This document shows, one piece after another, positions 24,172 through 31,811 of a stretch of DNA of 32,122 nt. The stretch is from the NCBI RefSeq assembly GCF_900099935.1, contig NZ_FNEK01000057.1, positions 1 through 32,122 on the forward strand, in the 5' to 3' direction. Each line of letters opens with the position of its first letter. Position 1 is the stretch's first letter. This DNA comes from Aliiruegeria lutimaris. Its GTDB lineage: Bacteria; Pseudomonadota; Alphaproteobacteria; Rhodobacterales; Rhodobacteraceae. The notes beneath the pieces are model-generated. The model did not search any database, was not told where the DNA came from, and worked only from the letters and a program-made list of their open reading frames with translations. The translations under genes and the position numbers were made by a program.

Positions 24172-24967
24172 TACTGACAACGGTGCGTCTCCGGACATCC
24201 AGTGCCGTAGCTTGACGAAGGCATTCCCCGGCAACGTGGAGGTTCTGCGGCCGCTCGATCTGGAGATTGCAGGTGGTGAAACGACGGCGTTAGTCGGTCC
24301 GTCGGGTTGCGGAAAATCCACGCTTCTCAGGCTGATAGCGGGACTAGAGACGCCAAGCGCGGGAGAAGTTCTGATCGGCGGTGTGTCGCCAGCGGAGATG
24401 CTGCGCGATGCCGGTCTGGCGGTGGCATTCCAGGATCCGTCGCTGCTGCCGTGGCGCTCGGTGCGCGGCAATATAGAGCTTGCGCTGAAGCTGGCGCGGC
24501 GCCCGGCGGACCCACGAGCGGTCGAGGACTTGATCCGCCTCGTGGGGCTGGAAGGGTTCGCCGACACCCGACCCGGGGCGCTGTCAGGCGGCATGCGGCA
24601 ACGGGCGGCGATTGCGCGTTCGATGGTGACCAGGCCTCGACTTCTATTACTTGATGAGCCGTTTGGGGCGGTGGACGAACTGACGCGACGCCAGCTTGCC
24701 GATGATCTTCCGCCGCTTTGGGAGAAGCGGCAGACAACGACGCTGCTCGTTACCCATTCCATTGGCGAGGCGGTGCTACTGTCGGACCGTGTGCTGGTGC
24801 TGACGCCGCGACCTGCGGAAATTATCGCCGATATCCGGATCGAACTCGAACGGCCCCGTGCGCCGGCCGTGACAGGAAGCACGGAGTTCCGTCGCTTGGT
24901 GGAGGCCGTTTCTGAAGCGCTGGCTGAGGGCGTCCGCGCCACGAAACCGCCTTTGGCAGCACAATGA
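24161..24967 (+). CDS. ABC transporter ATP-binding protein, NitT/TauT type
   Basis: A 268-residue cytoplasmic ATPase: Walker A GPSGCGKST (46-54), Q-loop FQDPSLLPW, signature LSGGMRQR, Walker B LLLLDEP followed by FGAVDELTR, and VTHSIGEA. The Q-loop and D-loop wording is that of TauB/SsuB. The start at 24161 overlaps the binding-protein gene by eleven bases; an in-frame extension to 24041 is entirely within that gene and has no similarity. The stop overlaps the permease start by four bases. Confidence 0.92.
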   Translation: MVANTDNGASPDIQCRSLTKAFPGNVEVLRPLDLEIAGGETTALVGPSGCGKSTLLRLIAGLETPSAGEVLIGGVSPAEMLRDAGLAVAFQDPSLLPWRSVRGNIELALKLARRPADPRAVEDLIRLVGLEGFADTRPGALSGGMRQRAAIARSMVTRPRLLLLDEPFGAVDELTRRQLADDLPPLWEKRQTTTLLVTHSIGEAVLLSDRVLVLTPRPAEIIADIRIELERPRAPAVTGSTEFRRLVEAVSEALAEGVRATKPPLAAQ

Positions 24968-26556
24968 TCGCGCTTGCGGATCCATTGCCGGAACGCGTGA
25001 GACGAGGAGCATCTGGCATTGTTGGAACAATTGTTATTCTGTTGGCTTGGGAACTTGCCGCGCGCGCGCTTGCCGGGGCCTATATCCTCGCGGCTCCCAG
25101 CGACGTTGTAGTGCATATATTGCAAAATTCCGATCTCATCTGGCGGGCACTGCGGGAGACCCTAGGCAATGCGACCTTGGGCTATGTACTGGGTAACCTG
25201 GCGGCGATCGGGCTGGCGGGAGCGGCGCTCGCCTGGCCACGCGCGGAGCCGGTTGTCGCCGGGTTGGCGCTGCTGGTTTTCTGCCTGCCGCTCGTGGCGA
25301 CCGGGCCGATCTTGCGGGTACTCTACGGTCCCGGGCCGGGGCCGCAGATCACGCTGGCCGCGCTCGCCGTCTATTACACGACATTCGTGCCGCTGCTTGT
25401 CGGGCTGCGTGCCGCGCCAGCGAGTTGGTTCGAACTGCTGCGCAGCTATGGACGCGGGCGTCTGGCCGAGTTGGTGCATATCCGCGCCCGCGCCTCCCTG
25501 CCATACCTCTTCGCCGGGTTGCAGATCGCGGCGCCTGCGGCTTTCCTCGGGGCCATGGTTGGCGAGTTCACAGGCGCCGAGCGGGGATTGGGGCTGTTGG
25601 CAATCCGCGCGATCCGTGCCCTCGATATTGCCGGGATCTGGGCGTTGGCCAGCATTTCCGCGGCGGTCTCGATTTTGATCTATACCGCGGTGGGATGGTT
25701 GTCTCGCGCTGTACTGCGGGATCCGCCGCCGATGATCCTCGCCCCGCCCGCCCTCCCTCGCACGGGCCACGCGCAAGGGCTGGCGGCAACTGTCATGCGA
25801 ACGGCTTTCGTCCTTGCGATGGCGCTGCTTCTCTGGTGGGGCGCGATGACGACATTCGATCTGAACCCGTTTTTCGCCAAGCGGCCTGACGACGTCTGGG
25901 TGGCGCTCTTCACTGCGACTGATGCTAGGGAAACCCGCGAAACACTTGCCGGGGCGCTTGGCGAGACCGTGGTCTTCCTGCTGCCGGGATTTGCCGGAGG
26001 GCTGGCACTCGGGGCGGGGCTGGCGATCCTGCTCACTCTTGCGCCAGCCTTGACCCCGTCGGCAACGCTCATCGCCGTTGCACTGCGCTCGGTGCCGATC
26101 CTCACCACCGCACCGCTGATCGTGCTGCTGCTGGGGCGCGGCGCGGCAGGGACGATCACGCTGGTCGCGGTGATGGTCTTCTTCCCGACCTTCGTCGCTT
26201 GCCTGCACGGGCTGCGGCAGGCGCCCGGACAGATTCTCGACGTCTTCTCCACCTATGCCGCAGGCCCTTTCGCCCGGCTCTGGCACGTGCAGGTGCCAGT
26301 CATGCTGCCTGCCTTTTTCGCCGCTGCGCGGATGAGCGTGCCGGCCTCCGTCCTCGCGGTTACGGTCGTCGAATGGCTCGCCACGGGCCGAGGAATCGGC
26401 AGCCTGATGGCGCTGTCGGCTTCGCTGTCGGACTACGACATGCTTTGGAGTTCGGTCGTTATCGTCTCGGTGTTATCGGCGCTCGGATATGCCGGGATCG
26501 GCTGGGTGGAACGCCGCGTACTGACCGTTTTCGCTTCCGAGCAGGTGGCACGATGA
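24964..26556 (+). CDS. Fused NitT/TauT-type ABC permease (two permease domains)
   Basis: A 530-residue inner-membrane protein made of two tandem BPD_transp_1 domains, about 1-260 and 270-530, each with about six helices. The coupling loops are FELLRSYGRGRLAELVHI with PYLFAGLQIAAPAAFLGAMV in the first half, and LDVFSTYAAGPFARLWHV with PVMLPAFFAAARMSVPASVL in the second. TauC/SsuC-type permeases are normally ~250 residues and act as homodimers, so this is a gene duplication and fusion that would give an asymmetric channel. It is coupled by ATGA at both ends (ATPase before, glycosyltransferase after). Confidence 0.9.
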   Translation: MIALADPLPERVRRGASGIVGTIVILLAWELAARALAGAYILAAPSDVVVHILQNSDLIWRALRETLGNATLGYVLGNLAAIGLAGAALAWPRAEPVVAGLALLVFCLPLVATGPILRVLYGPGPGPQITLAALAVYYTTFVPLLVGLRAAPASWFELLRSYGRGRLAELVHIRARASLPYLFAGLQIAAPAAFLGAMVGEFTGAERGLGLLAIRAIRALDIAGIWALASISAAVSILIYTAVGWLSRAVLRDPPPMILAPPALPRTGHAQGLAATVMRTAFVLAMALLLWWGAMTTFDLNPFFAKRPDDVWVALFTATDARETRETLAGALGETVVFLLPGFAGGLALGAGLAILLTLAPALTPSATLIAVALRSVPILTTAPLIVLLLGRGAAGTITLVAVMVFFPTFVACLHGLRQAPGQILDVFSTYAAGPFARLWHVQVPVMLPAFFAAARMSVPASVLAVTVVEWLATGRGIGSLMALSASLSDYDMLWSSVVIVSVLSALGYAGIGWVERRVLTVFASEQVAR

Positions 26557-27617
26557 CTGCGCCCGCCGCCTTCGCTATCCCGGGCGACATCGCCACCCTC
26601 ACCGGTGGCTATCTCTACGAGCGCCACCTGCTGGAGCACCTGCGCGCTGCAGGCCACGAAATGGAACATATCGTTCTGGCAGAGAGCTTTCCCGATCCCT
26701 CTGCGCGGGAGATGGAGGAAGCCGTTACAGCGCTGGCCGCACTGCCGTCGGACCAACCACTGATTCTGGACGGGCTGGTCTTCGGCGCGATCGACACAGC
26801 CGGACTGGCGCAGGTCTCTGCCCCCGTCATCGCCATGATCCACCATCCTTTGGCGCTTGAAAGTGGACTGTCGGAGGCTCGGCGCGAGCATCTCTACCGC
26901 ACCGAGCGAGACAACCTGGGCCTCGCCGCCCACGTCCTCGTGCCGAGCCCGCACACGCAGTCTATCCTCGTCGATCGATACGAGGTGGCCCCGGACCGCA
27001 TAACTGTTCTGCGGCCCGGTGTTGCGCCTGCCGTGGGCCGGTCGGAGCCAATCGAACCGCCGCTGATCCTCTCGGTCGGAATCCTGCACCCGCGCAAGGG
27101 TCATGACGTTCTGATCGAGGCGCTGGCAAGCCTGCGAGATTACGACTGGACCGCCGTGATCGTCGGCAGAGCTTGGGACCCCGAACATGCCGAGGTGCTC
27201 GCGCAGCAGTTAGCCAAGCTGGATTTCGGGGGCCGTATACGCCTTGCCGGCCGGGTAACGTTGGAGGAGTTGCAACGCCTGTACCGTGCGGCGACAGTCT
27301 TTGCGCTGGCGACCCGTTATGAAGGTTACGGCATCGTCTTTGACGAGGCCATGAGCTATGGCTTGCCGGTCATCTCCTGCGATACGGGGGCGGTGCGGGA
27401 GACGCTGCCTGCATCGGCTTCACTGCTGGTTCCGCCTGATAATGCGATGGCATTCGCGGACGCGCTGCAGCGTATACTCGAAGACAAGGAGCTTCGGACG
27501 CGGCTTGCCGCAGCGGCCCTGCAGGCCGGAAAAGCGCAACCGGGCTGGCCACAGCAGACAGAGATCGCCAGCAAATTGATCAACCAACTCGCCACGCAGG
27601 CCGGAAACGGCTTCTAG
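26553..27617 (+). CDS. GT4-family glycosyltransferase
   Basis: A 354-residue GT-B fold retaining glycosyltransferase. The C-terminal nucleotide-sugar domain shows SVGILHPRKGHDVLIEAL, then AGRVTLEELQRLYRAA, and the EX7E motif in YEGYGIVFDEAMSYGLPV. The N-terminal acceptor domain begins FAIPGDIATLTGGYLYERHL. No membrane segment or signal is seen, so it acts in the cytoplasm or at the inner face of the membrane. Its ATG overlaps the permease stop by four bases, making it the last gene of the seven-gene run from 19712. Its acceptor may be the lipid handled by the upstream enzymes; the sugar is unknown. Confidence 0.9.
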   Translation: MTAPAAFAIPGDIATLTGGYLYERHLLEHLRAAGHEMEHIVLAESFPDPSAREMEEAVTALAALPSDQPLILDGLVFGAIDTAGLAQVSAPVIAMIHHPLALESGLSEARREHLYRTERDNLGLAAHVLVPSPHTQSILVDRYEVAPDRITVLRPGVAPAVGRSEPIEPPLILSVGILHPRKGHDVLIEALASLRDYDWTAVIVGRAWDPEHAEVLAQQLAKLDFGGRIRLAGRVTLEELQRLYRAATVFALATRYEGYGIVFDEAMSYGLPVISCDTGAVRETLPASASLLVPPDNAMAFADALQRILEDKELRTRLAAAALQAGKAQPGWPQQTEIASKLINQLATQAGNGF

Positions 27618-27673
27618 CAGCCCAGCAGCGGGCGACAACCCGCCAAGCCCCCTTACGGACACCGTTCGACCAA

Positions 27674-27702
27674 TTGACTTCGTTTCCAACTGCCTCAGGA
27701 TT
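27674..27702 (+). promoter_or_regulatory. Weak candidate promoter for opgGIH
   Basis: TTGACT (27674-27679) lies 17 bases before AGGATT, with TAAT just beyond. The -35 is good but the -10 is poor. It is the only promoter-like sequence I see in the 112 bases between the glycosyltransferase gene and opgG. Confidence 0.3.
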
Positions 27703-27729
27703 AATGGAAAGTTTCGGGGGAATTCGAAA

Positions 27730-29343
27730 GTGATTTCTGAGACTAAGGTGTTCTGCGATGTCGCGCCAAGGATGCGACCGACCCGCCGGCAGGCGCTCTG
27801 CACGGTTGCGGCGGCCGCGTTGATGGCCGCAGGACGGCCAATCGGCGCCCAAGAGGCCACTTTGGCTCTGACGCCCGCGGAGCCGGCGCCTTTCAGTTTC
27901 GTCTGGCTGAGCGAAAGGATGCGTACGGCCAGCGCCGCCCCTTACCAACCGCCGCTCAAAATCGATGGGCCGCTGTCCAAGCTCGACTACGACGATTTCC
28001 GCAGTATCAGATTTCGCCCGGATCACGCCCGCTGGGCAGATGAAGGGACGCCCTTCACGCTACAGGCCTTCCACCTCGGCTGGCTTTTCGAGCACCCGGT
28101 GAGGATTCATGAACTGATCGGGGGCGAGACGCGCGCGCTCGACTTCACCCCGGCCGATTTCACCTATGACCACGGGCTGGAGGAGCGGATACCCGGGGAT
28201 TTCACCATGCCGGGCGTGGCGGGTTTCCGAATACACACCCCCCTCAATCGGCCGGATGTCTATGACGAAATGGTGGTCTTCCTCGGCGCAAGCTATTTCC
28301 GCGCGCTCGGACGGGGCACGCTCTACGGCCTCAGTGCCCGCGGTCTGGCGATCAATACCGGGATTGGCGGGCCGGAGGAGTTTCCGCGATTTACGGAGTT
28401 CTGGATCGAGCGGCCGCGTCCGGGTGACGAAAGCCTTGTCTTGTATGCCGCGCTCGAAAGCCCTTCGGTGACCGGTGCCTACCGCTTCGAGCTATTTCCC
28501 GGCGAGACGACGCGGGTCGATGTCACCGCTCGGCTGTTCTTCCGCGCGGCGGTGGAACAGGTCGGCATAGCGCCTCTGACCTCGATGTTTCTTTTTGGGC
28601 CTAACGACGCCGGGGCGTTCGACGATTACCGTCGGCGCGTGCATGACAGTGAGATGCTGGTACTGGAGACCGGCGGACAACACTACGTCCGGCCACTGAA
28701 CAACCCGCCTCGGCTGGCCAATTCCTATCTCGGCGCGGAGTCGCCAACGTCCTTTGGGCTGGTCCAGAGAAACCGTGACTTCCGGGACTACTTCGATGCA
28801 GGCGCACATTACGAGCGCCGCCCGTCGCTGATCGTGGAGCCGCTGGGCGAATGGGGCAAAGGCACTGTCCGGCTGGTGGAGATCCCCTCGGACCTCGAGG
28901 CCAATGACAATATCGTGGCTTTCTGGGTGCCCGGGGAGCCTGTCGCCGCGGGCGACGAATTGGACCTGTCCTACCGGTTGCATTGGGGGTTGGATCCGCC
29001 CGGCGCTGCGCCCGAGAAAGGCCACGTCGTCCGCACGCTTTCCGGTCATGGCGGCGTGGCCGGGCTGGAACCGCGGACAGACCGGCGGAAGTTCGCGATC
29101 GATTTCGAGGGCGTATCGCTGGCGGAACATTTCGAGGAAGAACGCGTTGAACCTCGTGTGATCGCAAGCGGTGCAGAGGTGAACGACCCGGTGCTGTTCC
29201 GGATCGATGGGACCGACAGTTGGCGTCTGGTGTTCGAAATAGAGGCCTCGCCGGACAAATTGGTCGAGTTGTTGGCAGCCATTGTTGTTGATGACCGGAC
29301 TGTAACAGAGAACTGGCTCTATCAATGGATTGGCGGGGAATAA
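27730..29343 (+). CDS. opgG: Osmoregulated periplasmic glucan biosynthesis protein OpgG
   Basis: A periplasmic protein of the MdoG/OpgG family, needed for the beta-1,6 branching or release step of osmoregulated periplasmic glucans. From the GTG at 27730 (GGGGG nine bases upstream) it has 537 residues; starting at ATG 27772 it would have 523 residues and begin with a twin-arginine-like signal (TRRQALCTVAAAALMAAG). Family segments include FDDYRRRVHDSEMLVLETGG, NNPPRLANSYLGAESPTSFG and GEWGKGTVRLVEIPSDLEAN. No frameshift is seen. It heads opgG-opgI-opgH. Confidence 0.93.
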   Translation: MISETKVFCDVAPRMRPTRRQALCTVAAAALMAAGRPIGAQEATLALTPAEPAPFSFVWLSERMRTASAAPYQPPLKIDGPLSKLDYDDFRSIRFRPDHARWADEGTPFTLQAFHLGWLFEHPVRIHELIGGETRALDFTPADFTYDHGLEERIPGDFTMPGVAGFRIHTPLNRPDVYDEMVVFLGASYFRALGRGTLYGLSARGLAINTGIGGPEEFPRFTEFWIERPRPGDESLVLYAALESPSVTGAYRFELFPGETTRVDVTARLFFRAAVEQVGIAPLTSMFLFGPNDAGAFDDYRRRVHDSEMLVLETGGQHYVRPLNNPPRLANSYLGAESPTSFGLVQRNRDFRDYFDAGAHYERRPSLIVEPLGEWGKGTVRLVEIPSDLEANDNIVAFWVPGEPVAAGDELDLSYRLHWGLDPPGAAPEKGHVVRTLSGHGGVAGLEPRTDRRKFAIDFEGVSLAEHFEEERVEPRVIASGAEVNDPVLFRIDGTDSWRLVFEIEASPDKLVELLAAIVVDDRTVTENWLYQWIGGE

Positions 29344-29348
29344 AGACC

Positions 29349-29510
29349 ATGTCGGAACATCCCAAAACCATTGAGAAAGATTTGGCGAGAGTGGACCTCT
29401 GGGTGCCGCCCGAAGCGCCACTCGAAATGCCGGAGCAGGTGCTGATACGCGAGGAGCGTCTCGCCCTGGGAGCGCGCCTGCTTTCCCTGTTGTTCCCCTC
29501 AAATGCGTGA
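29349..29510 (+). CDS. opgI: Small glucan-operon protein OpgI
   Basis: A 53-residue protein starting at ATG 29349, five bases after opgG, and ending eight bases inside opgH. It contains LWVPPEAPLEMPEQVL, which resembles the N-terminal segment that precedes the membrane domain in longer OpgH proteins of other bacteria. The arrangement of a small gene between opgG and opgH is known as opgGIH in Rhodobacter sphaeroides; I assign the name from this position and not from a sequence search. It is soluble by composition and may act as a detached N-terminal part of OpgH. Confidence 0.7.
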   Translation: MSEHPKTIEKDLARVDLWVPPEAPLEMPEQVLIREERLALGARLLSLLFPSNA

Positions 29511-31266
29511 TGTCGGTCACATCACCGCGCGCCGTCGGGCGCCCGGCTCGCTGCGCGTCGCCTGCCTCGGGCTGGCGGCGCTGTGCGGATTGCTGGCAAC
29601 TGTGGCACTGGCGCAAATCTCTGCGCGCAATGGCGTGTCGATCTGGGACATAGTGCGCTGCGCAATCTTTTTCGTCACGACGATCTGGCTGGCTTGGGGC
29701 GCGGTGCAAGCGATGCTCGGCCTGTCAGGGCGAGACGACCGCGCTCCCTTGCCCGAACTGGCCCAACCTCAACCGCCCACGGTTCTGTTACTGCCGATCT
29801 GCCATGAGGATCCGGTCGCCGTATTCGCCCGGGTCGCGGCAATGGATCGCTCGATACGGTCCGCGGGGCTGGAAATCGACATCGCGGTGTTGTCGGACAG
29901 TCAGACAGAAGCAGCACGCGACCGCGAACGGGCCATATTCGCGATTCTGCTGGCGGAAACCGATGGGACGGGGCGCATCTTCTACCGGAACCGGTCGGAC
30001 AATCGCGGTCGCAAGGCGGGTAATATCGAGTCCTTTATACGCCGCTCCGGCGGGGCCTACGAGCTGGCGATCGTTCTAGATGCCGACAGCCTCATGGAGG
30101 GCGAGACCATGCGTGGCATGATTGCGCGAATGCAGGCAGAACCGGATCTCGGCCTCCTGCAAACGCTGCCGCGTATCATCGGCGCGCGCTCGTTATTCGG
30201 GCGGGCAATCCAGTTCTCGTCGGCATTCCACGCACCCTTCTTCACCCGCGGGCTGATACGGTTGCAGGGCGGCACCGGGACCTACTGGGGACATAACGCA
30301 ATCTTCCGAATACGCGCCTTCGCCGCCTGCTGCGGGCTGCCAGAATTACCAGGTAAGCCGCCGCTCGGCGGGACGATCCTGAGCCACGACTATGTCGAAG
30401 CGGCGCTGCTGGCCCGTGGAGGCTGGAGGGTCGAGATCGACGAGCGCTTTGGTGGCAGTTTCGAGGAGGGGCCGGAAAACCTGCTCGCCTATGCGCGCCG
30501 CGACCGCCGCTGGTGCCAAGGCAACCTTCAGCACACAAGACTGATCACGGCGCCGGGCCTTCGCGGTTGGAGCCGGTTCCAGTTTCTTCAGGGCGCGCTC
30601 ACATACCTCGTCGCGCCGCTCTGGGCGCTGTTCCTGCTGGTCTCGGTTCTTGTAACGGTGACAACGCCCTTGCCGGATTACTTCCCCGAACCGCAAGGGC
30701 TCTTTCCGGTCTTTCCCGACGATCCTACGGGCGGGTTGATCGCATTGGCTCTCGGCATCTGCTGTCTGCTTCTGTTGCCCAAGATCGCGATCTGGGCCGG
30801 GGTCGTCCGAACCGGGCGCGTACGGTTTTTCGGCGGCGCTGCGCTCTCCTCGCTCTCTGTCATAGCCGAGGTTCTGCTCAGTTCGTTGCTGGCGCCGTTG
30901 ATGATGGCCTACCAGACACATGCTGTTGCCAAGGTGCTGTTGGGACATGACGGAGGCTGGCCGGCAGGCCAGCGCGGCGAAGGAAGCCTCGGGCTTGCCG
31001 AAAGCTGGCGCGCTAGTCGTGGAATCGCGCTGACTGGCACCGCACTTCTGGCCGCGGGATTGCATTTTTCGCCGACACTCGTTATCTGGCTGCTTCCTGT
31101 CGGTTTGCCGCTTGTCGCTGCTCCACTGCTTGTTGCCGTTACGTCTCAACCAGTTTCGACGGCAGTGTTCCTTGTTTCTGATGATATACGCTCTTCACCA
31201 GTTGTATCAGATTTTCATGCAACATTTCGGTACTGGGTGCTGCCAGACGAATTCGAACCAGTCTGA
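29503..31266 (+). CDS. opgH: Glucan glucosyltransferase OpgH, 3' end replaced by IS6 sequence
   Basis: An inner-membrane GT2 glucosyltransferase that makes the beta-glucan backbone from UDP-glucose. Residues ~18-75 hold two membrane helices. The cytoplasmic catalytic domain shows LSDS (130-133), DAD at 193-195, SHDYVEA (294-300) and the RRDRRWCQGN motif (~333-341). Several C-terminal helices follow from about 360 to 550. The start overlaps opgI by eight bases. The IS6 terminus begins at 31236, so the last ten codons (WVLPDEFEPV) come from the IS element, and any native codons after about residue 577 are gone. All catalytic motifs remain, so activity is plausible but not certain. In R. sphaeroides the succinyl transferase gene opgC follows; here it is absent from the window. 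Confidence 0.9.
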   Translation: MRDVGHITARRRAPGSLRVACLGLAALCGLLATVALAQISARNGVSIWDIVRCAIFFVTTIWLAWGAVQAMLGLSGRDDRAPLPELAQPQPPTVLLLPICHEDPVAVFARVAAMDRSIRSAGLEIDIAVLSDSQTEAARDRERAIFAILLAETDGTGRIFYRNRSDNRGRKAGNIESFIRRSGGAYELAIVLDADSLMEGETMRGMIARMQAEPDLGLLQTLPRIIGARSLFGRAIQFSSAFHAPFFTRGLIRLQGGTGTYWGHNAIFRIRAFAACCGLPELPGKPPLGGTILSHDYVEAALLARGGWRVEIDERFGGSFEEGPENLLAYARRDRRWCQGNLQHTRLITAPGLRGWSRFQFLQGALTYLVAPLWALFLLVSVLVTVTTPLPDYFPEPQGLFPVFPDDPTGGLIALALGICCLLLLPKIAIWAGVVRTGRVRFFGGAALSSLSVIAEVLLSSLLAPLMMAYQTHAVAKVLLGHDGGWPAGQRGEGSLGLAESWRASRGIALTGTALLAAGLHFSPTLVIWLLPVGLPLVAAPLLVAVTSQPVSTAVFLVSDDIRSSPVVSDFHATFRYWVLPDEFEPV

Positions 31267-31811
31267 CAATGGGCAGTGAGGCTGCCCTTTATGCCGCGCC
31301 GAGTTGACGCCACTCGGTGAGAGCAGCGGCACGGTTGAGCTTGAAATTCGTCCGTGAATAGAGGTGACGTTCCTGATTGAAGTGACTGTGGACCGAGGCG
31401 TGGACGGAGACGAATTGCTGCAGACTTCGCATCCGCCGGAAGCGCTGCATTGCCCGTTCTCGTCGTCGGAATGGCAGATGCGATTTCTCCGCACGGTTGT
31501 TCAGCCAACGGCCCGTATCCTGCAGCTCCGTTGCGCCGATTTCCCTCAGAGCGGCGCCGTAGGACCGAAGCAAGCCAGTCACGATGGACTCGGGCCGGCC
31601 GTACCGCCGCATCGTTTTCTTCAAGAATTTCACGGCAGCTTTCTTGTCTCGCGTCTTCGTCACAAAGCTCTCGAGAACCTCGCCCTCCTGGTCGACGGCC
31701 CGCTCTAGGTAGTGGCGTTCACCGTTGATCTTCACGAACATCTCGTCGAGGAGCGATTGCCATTCCGGCCCAGAACGCAACCGCGCGGCGCGTTTCTTAC
31801 GGATCTCGGCG
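31236..31811 (-). mobile_element. IS6-family element, truncated by an IS3-type insertion
   Basis: The left terminus, GGTGCTGCCAGACGAATTC, aligns with the left end of the intact copy at 18261, and similarity runs through the 3' part of the transposase gene. It stops at 31811, where an IS3-type end begins. It has the same orientation as the other two IS6 copies in this window. Confidence 0.85.
31289..31811 (-). pseudogene. IS6-family transposase, C-terminal fragment
   Basis: About 174 residues homologous to residues ~62-235 of the intact transposase. The catalytic Asp in SLLDEMF and the Glu in NNRAEKSHLPFRRRE are kept, but the second Asp site reads SIVTGLLRSYG instead of VVTDLLRSYG, so Gly replaces a catalytic Asp. 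The N-terminus is lost to the adjoining IS3-type insertion. It is inactive on both counts. Confidence 0.88.

Noticed and set aside
24019-26286. Two long minus-strand open frames opposite the NitT/TauT ATPase and permease
   Set aside because: They are shadows of well-supported genes, rich in Arg and Ser with no recognisable domain.
28492-29709. A 405-codon minus-strand frame opposite opgG and opgI
   Set aside because: It is antisense to opgG, opgI and the start of opgH, with no family features.
1371-31811. The left IS6 stub and the right IS6 piece as two halves of one element split by the IS3-type insertion
   Set aside because: They overlap by about eleven bases rather than the 3-4 expected for an IS3 target duplication, and they lie 30 kb apart.
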